Assembly: GCF_014203045.1 (NCBI RefSeq)
Contig: NZ_JACHIF010000002.1
Location: 558,001 to 622,000, forward strand
Length of the DNA stretch: 64,000 bases
DNA from: Prosthecobacter dejongeii
GTDB lineage: Bacteria > Verrucomicrobiota > Verrucomicrobiia > Verrucomicrobiales > Verrucomicrobiaceae
Reading direction: 5' to 3'
A program made the translations under genes and the position numbers. Shown one piece after another: positions 25,776-33,968 of this stretch. Each line of letters opens with the position of its first letter. Position 1 is the stretch's first letter. The notes beneath the pieces were generated by a model. It ran no database searches. It was not told where the DNA came from and saw only the letters and a program-made list of their open reading frames with translations.

Positions 25776-27038
25776 TCACTCGCGTGCGATCACTTCCGTG
25801 CCATCTTTGACGGAGTCAGGCGGGTGCATGAGGACTCGATCTCCGGCCTTCAGGCCTTGGATGACCTGCGTCCACTTGCCATCGGACCGGCCAATTTCCA
25901 CCGTAATGACGCGCGCCTTACCCTGATCTAGGATGAAACTACGCCATACGGACCCTTCCCGAAACAAGGCCCCGCTAGGCACTTGCAGGACATCGTTTTC
26001 ATGCCACACCGCCACGCGCACTTCGACGCGGAAGCGATCTCCCAAAGGCATATTTTGAAGGCCTGCCGGGTCTAAATCACACAGCACGATGACTCGTTGC
26101 TCTTCCACTCCTAGGGCAGAGACTTTGGTGAAAGCGGCAGGCTCGACACGGCGAACACTGGCTTTGAGCGGTGAATCGCCACCCCATTGCTCAATGCTGG
26201 CGGGTGCACCGGGACGGATGAGCACGGCATCGCGAGAAAGGATTTCAGCTTCCACTTCCAGATCACTCACATCTCCGATTTCCAAAATGGGAGAACCTGC
26301 CGCAATGATCATGGCACTCTCTTGCTCCACTCTCAGGACCCGGCCATTGACGGGGGCTAGCACAGGGATCGGCTGGCTATCACTGCCCGGGCTGTTCATT
26401 TGGATGAGGGCAGCCTTGGCCTGAGCCAGTTCATATTCGGCCACTTTCAGGGCGAACTCTTGCGCCCGCACTTCACGACCGCGCATTTCAGCTTCGCGTT
26501 CGATGGCATCCCGGTCCGTGATTGAAATACTGCCCTCGGTCGCCTTGGATTTCACGCGCTCCCAGTTTGCCTGGGCAAAGCGGGCCGCAGTGCGGGTCAT
26601 TTCTAACGATTGACCTGCCTGCTGGAGAGCAGCTTCTGTGGCTGCGATTCGGGCATCGGCCTGCGCTTGGCTACGTGCATCAATCAGCGGCGCAATCCCG
26701 GGTTCGATCTGTGTCAGGACGGTTTCACCCGCTTTCACCTCGTCACCCGCTTTCAGGGGCACCCGTCGCATGCTGCCCGTCACCGGTGCTGCGACGATGT
26801 AGCGATTGCGGATGCGTGTTTTGCCCTCTTCCATCACATGCACCGTCAGCGGGCCCCGTTTGACTTCCGCTAACTCTACAGGCGTCGGGCGCGGACGAAG
26901 GCCATAAATCACCGTGGTCAGCAGCCCGATACCGATAGACCACAGCACCAGCTTGCGAAACAATCCGCGCTTCGATGGGGCTCTTTTTGCTTCCCAAGGT
27001 GGGGTGGGGGATGGACCTGACTGCTCCTCGTTAGTCAT
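25776..27038 (-). CDS. HlyD/RND-type periplasmic membrane fusion protein
   Basis: A 420-residue adaptor. A cytosolic N-tail is followed by one TM anchor (LVLWSIGIGLLTTVIYGL, about 29-46). The lipoyl half-motif is VAAPVTGSMRRVPLKAGDEVKAGETVL, then a long alpha-hairpin (DARIAATEAALQQAGQSLEM onward), then the second lipoyl half PVLAPVNGRVLRVEQES, then the beta-barrel and membrane-proximal domains. Such proteins link an inner-membrane pump to an outer-membrane channel. No ABC or RND partner is adjacent, so it either serves a distant pump or is a remnant of one. Confidence 0.88.
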   Translation of the reverse strand: MTNEEQSGPSPTPPWEAKRAPSKRGLFRKLVLWSIGIGLLTTVIYGLRPRPTPVELAEVKRGPLTVHVMEEGKTRIRNRYIVAAPVTGSMRRVPLKAGDEVKAGETVLTQIEPGIAPLIDARSQAQADARIAATEAALQQAGQSLEMTRTAARFAQANWERVKSKATEGSISITDRDAIEREAEMRGREVRAQEFALKVAEYELAQAKAALIQMNSPGSDSQPIPVLAPVNGRVLRVEQESAMIIAAGSPILEIGDVSDLEVEAEILSRDAVLIRPGAPASIEQWGGDSPLKASVRRVEPAAFTKVSALGVEEQRVIVLCDLDPAGLQNMPLGDRFRVEVRVAVWHENDVLQVPSGALFREGSVWRSFILDQGKARVITVEIGRSDGKWTQVIQGLKAGDRVLMHPPDSVKDGTEVIARE

Positions 27039-27157
27039 GTTTCTTCTCTGTAAGCCAGACTCTTGAATAGAGCAGGCGAAATTTTACGTTTGAGGCCAAG
27101 GGCTCACGGCTTGCACAGTGCTTGCCAGCAGCTCCAGACTCTTTAATTTGGTCATTC

Positions 27158-27808
27158 ATGAAAGCTTCCCTTTTTGTTTTTCTCGTTCTAGGTGCCTGCC
27201 GCATCATCGCCGCAGATACCGTTTCTTTATTCGATGGAAAGTCCCTCGCCGGATGGACTGGACCCGATGGCGCTAAGCCGGGGGCTGGCTGGGTCATCGT
27301 GGATGGCACACTGCATCTCAATGGCGAAAAAGGTGGCAACCTGCTGTCCGAGAAAGAATACACCAACTTCGAACTCGAATGGGAATGGAAGGTGGAAGAA
27401 GGCGGCAACAACGGCATCAAGTACTGGGTGACCAAAGTGGGTGGCAAGGAATGGCTCGGCATCGAATATCAGATGATTGATGACGCCAAGCATCCTGATG
27501 GGCTTAAAGGTGGTAGCCACACCACAGGCTCTATTTATGACATCAAAGCTCCTGAGGCGGATAAGCCCCTCAATCCCCCAGGCCAGTGGAACAGCAGCCG
27601 CGTGGTGGTGCAGGATGGCAAAATCGAGCATTGGCTGAATGGTAAACTCGTCTGTTCTGCGGATACGACCACGGAAGCTTGGAAAACCATGATCGCTGGC
27701 AGCAAGTTCAAAACCAAAGAAGGATTTGCCCCTGGTAAGGGCCGCATCATGTTGACCGATCACCACGACAAAGTCTGGATGCGCGGCATCAAAATTACGG
27801 AAAAGTAG
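27158..27808 (+). CDS. Secreted DUF1080 (3-keto-disaccharide hydrolase/LamG-like) protein
   Basis: A 216-residue protein with a signal peptide (MKASLFVFLVLGACRIIAA). The mature part opens with the family start TVSLFDGKSLAGWTGPDG and continues GWVIVDGTLHLNGEKGGNLLSEKEYTNFELEWEWKV, then GNNGIKYWV, GIEYQMIDDAKHPDG and GSIYDI. It ends with MRGIKI. This concanavalin-like jelly roll is expanded in Planctomycetota/Verrucomicrobiota; some members hydrolyse 3-keto-glycosides. ATG 27158 is chosen for the signal peptide; the longer frame adds 12 non-hydrophobic residues. It is followed by a strong terminator. Confidence 0.9.
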   Translation: MKASLFVFLVLGACRIIAADTVSLFDGKSLAGWTGPDGAKPGAGWVIVDGTLHLNGEKGGNLLSEKEYTNFELEWEWKVEEGGNNGIKYWVTKVGGKEWLGIEYQMIDDAKHPDGLKGGSHTTGSIYDIKAPEADKPLNPPGQWNSSRVVVQDGKIEHWLNGKLVCSADTTTEAWKTMIAGSKFKTKEGFAPGKGRIMLTDHHDKVWMRGIKITEK

Positions 27809-27845
27809 TCGTCGATCCCTTACCTGCACGCCTTGCAGACTGATG

Positions 27846-27876
27846 AACGGATCTTCCTATGGAAGATCCGTTTTGT
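27846..27876 (+). terminator. Rho-independent terminator after the DUF1080 gene
   Basis: A perfect 12-bp stem, AACGGATCTTCC / GGAAGATCCGTT, with a TAT loop and a TTTTGTC tail on the plus strand. It lies between the DUF1080 stop and the end of the convergent flavoprotein gene. Confidence 0.9.
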
Positions 27877-27889
27877 CTTACTTTCGGGT

Positions 27890-29239
27890 CTAGGCAGCTT
27901 CGCGCAGTGGTGGATGCCACGCATTGCGGACTGCGAAATTCTCCGCCGCAGGCACTTGCCAGACGAGGTATTTGGAAAGCATCTTCATCAGACTGCGACT
28001 GTAACTGGAGCGCGTGTAGCCCCCCGAAGCCATGCTGGCAATGTGGAAGGTGGAATGCCTTTCCATGACGCTGGCAATATTGAAGGGGGAGGGCTTCATC
28101 GCTAGATTCTTCCCAGCGAGATGAATCTGGAAAATGCGCCCATCGTAAAAATACCGCACCAGATCAGTCCAGGCATGATGCCACTCCACGATGCGGCGGC
28201 TATAACGGTCAAGTGCACGTTTCAGTGCCTGCGTGTCTTGAAGAATCTGGCGGCCCTGAGAAAAGACGCATTCGTCCAATTGGCGTGCCCCTTCGAGGGA
28301 CATAAAAAGCCCAGGGGAAAGCATGGGATCTACAAATCCAAAGGCATCACCTAACAGCACCCACCCGGGGCCATGGCCCTGCTCTGAGAGCAATTGATAA
28401 TTCGTGTAAGTCATTACGGGGGAAACCCGCTTGGCTCGACTTCCTTTCGCTGCCAAGATGGGCTCCTGGCGAATGGCGTTTTCCAGTCGTTCTTCTGCCG
28501 TTGCACCCAATCTAGGCGCGTGTGCTTTATTCACCACGATACCTACCGATAAGCGTCCAGGCAATGGAATGCGCCAGCTCCAGCCAGCTCTCAAGACGGA
28601 GATGATGACTTGACCAGACTCGACTTCGTCATGATCGAAGTCCTCAAAGTGGGCGAAGTAAGCAATGTCATCTCGTTCCCCTCGTAGAGCGGGAATGTTC
28701 ATCCCGCGTGCAAAGGTGCGTGCTCGGCCAGACGCATCTACCAGCAGAGGCTTTGCATCGGGCGCCAGGCCAGCTTTCTTCAGGCTCTCCGCATTCAAAC
28801 GAATGTTTGGCTCTCCATTTTCAAGGCTGGATTCCAGGCCTGCGCGTGCATGCACGAATCGAGCTCCAAGCTCTTCGGCTCTGACTCGAAGCAAGTTGTC
28901 TAATTCTGGTCGAGGTGTATTGTACGAGTAGGGCGGCAGGTGGCCTTCCACATTCTTAAAACTGAAGTGGATGCGTGGCCCTTCGTCCGTAACAAAAAAA
29001 GACGCCCCAGGCTTTCGCACAGACATCGCAGCCACACGATCTTCGATGCCCAACTGGCGGAAAATAGGGACGACTCCAGGTATGAGCGACTCGCCCACTA
29101 GCAAGCTCGGGCGCTTGTCATCATCAAAGACGGTGCAAGGAATGCCTCTTTGAGCAAGCAAAGCAGCGAGCGTGCAGCCCGCCGGGCCTGCACCTACAAT
29201 CACAACTTCAGGCGGATCTTCCATCATCACAGACATCAT
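27890..29239 (-). CDS. FAD-dependent monooxygenase/halogenase-like flavoprotein
   Basis: A 449-residue flavoprotein. The FAD-binding Rossmann motif is VVIVGAGPAGCTLAALLAQRG at the N-terminus, and the second FAD motif GWVLLGDAFGFVDPMLSPG comes near residue 290. Between them lies GWSWRIPLPG, which contains the W-x-W-x-I-P signature associated with flavin-dependent halogenases. GESLIPGVVPIF is also halogenase-like (the GES and adjacent loop). Related proteins halogenate or hydroxylate pyrrole/phenol groups held on carriers, or belong to lipid/pigment pathways. No carrier or biosynthetic cluster is next to it. The start at 29239 could also be the second ATG a few codons later (MMEDPPEV). Confidence 0.82.
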   Translation of the reverse strand: MMSVMMEDPPEVVIVGAGPAGCTLAALLAQRGIPCTVFDDDKRPSLLVGESLIPGVVPIFRQLGIEDRVAAMSVRKPGASFFVTDEGPRIHFSFKNVEGHLPPYSYNTPRPELDNLLRVRAEELGARFVHARAGLESSLENGEPNIRLNAESLKKAGLAPDAKPLLVDASGRARTFARGMNIPALRGERDDIAYFAHFEDFDHDEVESGQVIISVLRAGWSWRIPLPGRLSVGIVVNKAHAPRLGATAEERLENAIRQEPILAAKGSRAKRVSPVMTYTNYQLLSEQGHGPGWVLLGDAFGFVDPMLSPGLFMSLEGARQLDECVFSQGRQILQDTQALKRALDRYSRRIVEWHHAWTDLVRYFYDGRIFQIHLAGKNLAMKPSPFNIASVMERHSTFHIASMASGGYTRSSYSRSLMKMLSKYLVWQVPAAENFAVRNAWHPPLREAA

Positions 29240-29807
29240 GCCTTTTTACGATGGCAGTTCAAGGGAAGGTGCCAGGCATTTTTCAAAAGCGGGCTTCCTC
29301 TCGATTGACCATTTTCGGAGGGCATTTTGTCAACTGGCGCAACGACTTTAAAAATGTAGGTTCGAAAGTGAGACTGAACTAACTTGAGTATTTGCTGAGT
29401 AAGTCATGGGCTAGGTGTCATAGGAAAGATTGGTTCAGACTTATTTGGACTTTGTTTTTTAGCGTGCGGAGGTAAAGATTTATCTCTTGAAAGTTAGGCA
29501 AATGAACAACAGTGCCTCTTCTGTGAAAAACGGATTTTTTTAAATAGTTCAGATTTTCGGGGTGTGAAAATTCTTGAAATATCCTCTGATTTTCATTTTG
29601 CCTCTGAACTGATCAACGGACATTAGATGTTCATTAATCCTGCAAATGTCATTACAACTCGTAGTAAGACGATAAATTAGGTTTCGATATACTGTATTTC
29701 ATATCTCAAATAATCTTGTTGACCGCTGGTAGGGTTGTCTGCAAACAGGGGTCTGCGCTCGAAGAGTTATTTATTCCCAGAGCCATATTTCAATTTCCCA
29801 CTGAAAG
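29240..29807 (+). promoter_or_regulatory. Long AT-rich leader upstream of the Phc-like operon
   Basis: 568 bases without a credible gene, clearly AT-richer than the rest of the window (runs such as GGATTTTTTTAAATAG near 29534). It separates the divergent flavoprotein gene from the methyltransferase gene. The size and base bias suggest a complex promoter or an untranslated leader. I see no tRNA, no strong hairpin followed by a U-run, and no repeat family in it. Confidence 0.4.
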
Positions 29808-31262
29808 ATGCCATCAGACTCCGCAGACCTGATTCCTAGCTCACAAGGGCTGAATGCTGAAAATCTCAGCATCATCGTGTGCCGGAACAGTCAGGGGGCA
29901 GAAGTGCGGGGAACGGTTCACCGCCTGAGCAGACACATGGCGGTTTTTGAGGTGTATAATCCATACAGCATCCTTCAGCTCTCAGAAGTGCTGACAGATT
30001 TCCGTGTCACTGTGAATGATCGGATGCTGTATTCAGGGCGCGCTGTGGTGACCAATTTGGTCAACACGGGCATCATGCTCATTCTTGAAGCTTCCTTGGA
30101 AGAGGAAGGGTGGATGGACCCTGACATCTTTGCTCCTTTGCAGCAGCGTTTGGGGTTAGGCGAAGAATTGGCAACCCTGCTGCGCGACACCAGTCGCATC
30201 TTCCAAGTCAGTCCGAATTTCAAAATCGTCGTCATTGATATTTTGACCGTGCTGACGGATTTACGCCGCTGGCTAGAACAGGTCGAATTGTGCGTGCGCT
30301 CCCTGCCCACAGGAGACCGATTGGAGTCTGAACTTTATGCCATTCAGGAGGTGGAGAAATTGGTTCTACCCGCTTTATGGCCCTTGTTTCTGAAATTTGA
30401 AGAAGCTGCCGCTGAAGTACCCCAGGAACTGCTCCCGGTGCATCGCGGTTACATCAAGCGGCAGTTGCACCCCATTGTGCTTTGCTCCCCTTTCACCTAT
30501 CGTACTTACCAAAAGCCGTTGGGCTATGCAGGGGACTACGAAATGGTGAGCATGATGCTGCGCTCCCCTTATGAGGGCAGTTCTGTTTTTGCCAAGCTCA
30601 TCAACCGGGTCTTTTTGGAATCCCCTACCGTTGTCGCTCACCGGAATCGCATCACTTACCTGACTCAAAAGCTGCATGAGGAGACTCAGCGCGTGCAGGC
30701 GGAAGGGCGTAGAATTCGTGTCTTTAACCTGGGCTGTGGTCCGGCACAGGAAGTGCAAAGAATGATCTCTACGGATGATTTGAGTGACCAGATTGATTTC
30801 ACCCTCGTTGATTTCAATGACGAGACGCTGCAACACACGCAGGAAACCCTGGAGCAATTGCGTGATCTCCACGGTCGTCAGACCGGGCTGCAATTCATCA
30901 AAAAGTCTGTGCACCAAATGATGAAGGAAGCTGGTAGGCCTCAGGCTGGCGGCAGTGGTTATGACATTGTTTATTGTGCGGGGCTTTTTGACTACCTTTC
31001 AGATCGTGTCTGCCGCCGTTTGCTCGAGATCTTTTATGACATGGTTGCGCCGGGCGGGCTTTTGATCGCCACCAATGTGCATTCCCGCAATCCTTCCCGT
31101 TACTGGATGGAGTGCGTCATGGACTGGCATCTGGTGTATCGCAACGATGAGCAATTTTTAGGTCTTGCCCCGTCGCGGGCTCCGGCAGGTGTCACCGCCA
31201 TCCGGGAGGATGAGACGGGCGTGAATATCTTTATGGAGGTGCGTAAACCGATGCATGTCTGA
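29808..31262 (+). CDS. PhcB-like SAM-dependent methyltransferase with N-terminal PilZ-like domain
   Basis: A 484-residue cytosolic protein. Residues about 18-105 look like a small beta-barrel (PilZ-like: RGTVHRLSRHMAVFEV, then YSGRAVVTNLVNTG). A helical middle follows. The C-terminal half resembles PhcB, the Ralstonia enzyme that methylates a 3-hydroxy fatty acid to make the quorum signal: KPLGYAGDYEMVSMML, EGSSVFAKLINRVFLESP, AHRNRITYLT, then the SAM-binding strand IRVFNLGCGPAQEVQ and DFTLVDFNDETL. Its last eight bases overlap the start of the sensor kinase gene, so the two are coupled. The PhcB relationship is from motif recall, not a search; the PilZ call is weaker. Confidence 0.7.
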   Translation: MPSDSADLIPSSQGLNAENLSIIVCRNSQGAEVRGTVHRLSRHMAVFEVYNPYSILQLSEVLTDFRVTVNDRMLYSGRAVVTNLVNTGIMLILEASLEEEGWMDPDIFAPLQQRLGLGEELATLLRDTSRIFQVSPNFKIVVIDILTVLTDLRRWLEQVELCVRSLPTGDRLESELYAIQEVEKLVLPALWPLFLKFEEAAAEVPQELLPVHRGYIKRQLHPIVLCSPFTYRTYQKPLGYAGDYEMVSMMLRSPYEGSSVFAKLINRVFLESPTVVAHRNRITYLTQKLHEETQRVQAEGRRIRVFNLGCGPAQEVQRMISTDDLSDQIDFTLVDFNDETLQHTQETLEQLRDLHGRQTGLQFIKKSVHQMMKEAGRPQAGGSGYDIVYCAGLFDYLSDRVCRRLLEIFYDMVAPGGLLIATNVHSRNPSRYWMECVMDWHLVYRNDEQFLGLAPSRAPAGVTAIREDETGVNIFMEVRKPMHV

Positions 31263-33942
31263 ATTCAGCCCCAGTGATCAGGTTCTGCATTGGCAGGCTT
31301 TCGAGGCGGATGAAGTACAAATCCGCCGACGGAATTTCCGTCTGTGCTGCTTACTAACGGCGGTTTTCATGCCGTTTGGAGCGAGCTTGGATTGGCTGGT
31401 GTATGATTTTGACCGGATGCTGCAATTCTTGCCTGCGCGCCTTTTGAGCAGTGTCTGCTTGCTGGCATTATGGTTTGTCTTCGGCTTCACGAAGTCGGTC
31501 AGTTCAGTGCGCCTATGGGGACTGATGGTGGCGATTCCTCCCATCCTCTCCATTGCTTGGATGATTGATCAAGTAGGGGGGGCTGTATCGCCTTATTATG
31601 CAGGGATGAATCTTATCATGGTCGGCGCAGCTTTGCTCATGCGTTGGACCACTTGGGACAGTCTTTTTATTGTGAGCCTCACCCTGCTTTCGTACGGTGC
31701 GGCCTGCCTGGGCAACGACCTTGCTGGGCATGAAAAAACCCTCTACAACAATCTTTTTTTCCTGACTCTCACAGCCGTCATGGTCGTCGTAGGGACCTGG
31801 GTTTACACCGGGATTCGTTTCAATGAATACATGCTGCGGAAGCGGCTGAATGAGAAAAGCTCTGAGCTCCTGGATGCCAACGTTTTGTTAGAGGAGAGCA
31901 ATACCAAGCTGAGGGAACTGGATGAAGCCAAGAGCCGTTTCTTTGCCAATGTCAGCCATGAATTGCGCACGCCATTGACGCTGCTCATTGCGCCTATCGA
32001 GTCTTTGATCAGTCAAAAAGATTATCTGAGTGAGGAACAAAGATCTGACTTGCTGGCGACCATGCAGAGCAATGCCATGCGTCTTTTGAAGCTGATCAAT
32101 GATTTGTTAGATCTAGTTCGATTGGAATCTGGCACCATTCAAATTCGGCGTGCGCCCGTGGCTTTAGAAGATTTCGTTCGCGGGTTAGGCAATGCTGTGG
32201 CTGGCGTGGCGAAGGATAAGCGTATTCATCTCAAGGTAGAATGCGAAGGTGGCCTGGGGCGTGTCCTGGCTGATGCTGAAAAACTGGAGCGCATCTGTCT
32301 AAACCTCCTTTTCAATGCCCTCAAATTCACGCCCGCCGGCGGCACGGTGGAACTGAATGCGACGCGCAATGGTTCTTGGTTCCAGTTGGAGGTTAAGGAT
32401 TCAGGCGTAGGCATCGCGGCGGCAGATGTGCCGAACATTTTCAATCGTTTCTGGCAGGCGGATACCTCCTCTCAGCGCAAGTATCAGGGCATGGGCATCG
32501 GCCTCTCTCTCGTCAAAGAAATCGCTGAGGCGCATGGCGGCAGTGTGGCCGTGCAGAGTGAGCGTGGTAAGGGAACTTCCATGTCAGTCGTTCTCCCCTT
32601 CCAGCAGGCGGAGGAAACGTCTGCAAAGGAAACCGAGGACGAACAGCTCGATCTGGAGCCAGTGGCTCAGAAAGAATGGATCAGTGATCTCTACCGCCGT
32701 GCTGAGATGTTCCCCGCCATGACGTCTCTTCAGGCTACCTTACGTCCTGTCGAAGTGGGGTTAGGCCGTCGTAGCAAGAAGCCGAAATTGCTCATTGCTG
32801 ATGACGAGCCTGACATGCTGCGGTTTCTTCGCACCCAGCTTGCTGACACCTTTGAAGTCATTGAGGCCGTAGATGGACATCAAGCTGTGGAAAAGGCGGC
32901 GCAATTCCTACCTGACATCATTCTTTCTGACATGATGATGCCTGAAAAGGATGGGCTGCAGGTCTGCCGGGAATTGCGCGAGCGCACCACCACCCGCAGC
33001 ATCCCCGTGGTATTGCTTACGGCGCGAGCGGATGAGAAGACCAAGATTGATTGCCTTATGGCGGGGGCGAGTGACTTTTTAGGCAAACCGTTTTCACTAA
33101 CGGAGCTTTCAGTCAGACTGAAAAACTTGACCGACTCCCACCTTTTCCAGCGTGAATTGCAGGTACAGAAGCAGCGTCTGGAAGCTGCGCTGGAACAGGT
33201 GAAAGAGACTGAAGCCCTTCTCGTCCGCAATGAAAAGCTTGCTTCACTAGGACGTCTAAGTGCGGGTTTGATCCATGAGATCAACAACCCTTTGAACTAT
33301 GCCAAACAAGCACTGTTTGTGCTGCGTGATACGGCGAATAAATTGACGGATGCAGACCGCCCAGATTTCGTTGAGACTTTGGGAGATATTGAAAATGGCG
33401 TGGACCGCGTAGCCCGCATTATCAGTGACCTTCGAGGTTTTTCTCGGACGACCCATCAAGTCGCGGGGAATTTCAATTTGAGCCAGGCCGTGGAAACAAC
33501 CCTGAGGTTTTTCTCTCACGCGATCAAGGACGGGGTAGAGGTGAAACTAGACCTGCCGCCTTATGTTGAAGCCGTAGGGGATCAAAACCAATTTATCCAA
33601 GTCCTCATCAACCTCATCCAAAACTCCATGGATGCGATGGCCGAGAAGACTTATCCGGAAGGTCAGGAGCGCTGCCTCTCCATCTGGGCCGTGCAGTCCG
33701 GCACCATGGCGGCCCTACACATCCGTGATAACGGCCCCGGCATTCCTGAGGAAAATCGGAACAATATCTTCGATCCCTTTTTCACCACGAAGGATGTGGG
33801 GGCAGGAATGGGCCTAGGTTTATCCATTTGCCACCAGATTATTGCTGAGCATGGAGGGCGTATCCTCCTTGAAAGCACTCCTGGTGAGTTCTGCGAATTT
33901 GTTTTGGAATTTCCCGTTACCGCTCCGATACTCGAAGCCTGA
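31255..33942 (+). CDS. Six-TM hybrid sensor histidine kinase with two kinase cores (PhcS-like position)
   Basis: An 895-residue inner-membrane sensor. Six hydrophobic helices span about 30-185, with little periplasmic loop, so it senses in or near the membrane. Kinase 1 has HisKA ANVSHELRTPLT (His235) and HATPase boxes NLLFNALKF, DSGVGI and GMGIGLSL. A receiver follows from 510: ADDEPD, phospho-Asp559 in DIILSDMMMP and Lys611 in LGKPFS. A coiled coil leads to kinase 2 with GLIHEINNPL (His674) and a full HATPase (NLIQNSMDA, DNGPGI, GMGLGLSI). The layout kinase-receiver-kinase supports an internal relay. It lies between the PhcB-like methyltransferase and a receiver protein, like PhcS in Ralstonia. 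Confidence 0.85.
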   Translation: MSEFSPSDQVLHWQAFEADEVQIRRRNFRLCCLLTAVFMPFGASLDWLVYDFDRMLQFLPARLLSSVCLLALWFVFGFTKSVSSVRLWGLMVAIPPILSIAWMIDQVGGAVSPYYAGMNLIMVGAALLMRWTTWDSLFIVSLTLLSYGAACLGNDLAGHEKTLYNNLFFLTLTAVMVVVGTWVYTGIRFNEYMLRKRLNEKSSELLDANVLLEESNTKLRELDEAKSRFFANVSHELRTPLTLLIAPIESLISQKDYLSEEQRSDLLATMQSNAMRLLKLINDLLDLVRLESGTIQIRRAPVALEDFVRGLGNAVAGVAKDKRIHLKVECEGGLGRVLADAEKLERICLNLLFNALKFTPAGGTVELNATRNGSWFQLEVKDSGVGIAAADVPNIFNRFWQADTSSQRKYQGMGIGLSLVKEIAEAHGGSVAVQSERGKGTSMSVVLPFQQAEETSAKETEDEQLDLEPVAQKEWISDLYRRAEMFPAMTSLQATLRPVEVGLGRRSKKPKLLIADDEPDMLRFLRTQLADTFEVIEAVDGHQAVEKAAQFLPDIILSDMMMPEKDGLQVCRELRERTTTRSIPVVLLTARADEKTKIDCLMAGASDFLGKPFSLTELSVRLKNLTDSHLFQRELQVQKQRLEAALEQVKETEALLVRNEKLASLGRLSAGLIHEINNPLNYAKQALFVLRDTANKLTDADRPDFVETLGDIENGVDRVARIISDLRGFSRTTHQVAGNFNLSQAVETTLRFFSHAIKDGVEVKLDLPPYVEAVGDQNQFIQVLINLIQNSMDAMAEKTYPEGQERCLSIWAVQSGTMAALHIRDNGPGIPEENRNNIFDPFFTTKDVGAGMGLGLSICHQIIAEHGGRILLESTPGEFCEFVLEFPVTAPILEA

Positions 33943-33968
33943 CGCAGCAACGTCTAATAGACTCCCTC

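Noticed and set aside
29355-29380. tRNA T-arm-like GGTTCGAAA
   Set aside because: No acceptor, D or anticodon stems can be formed around it.
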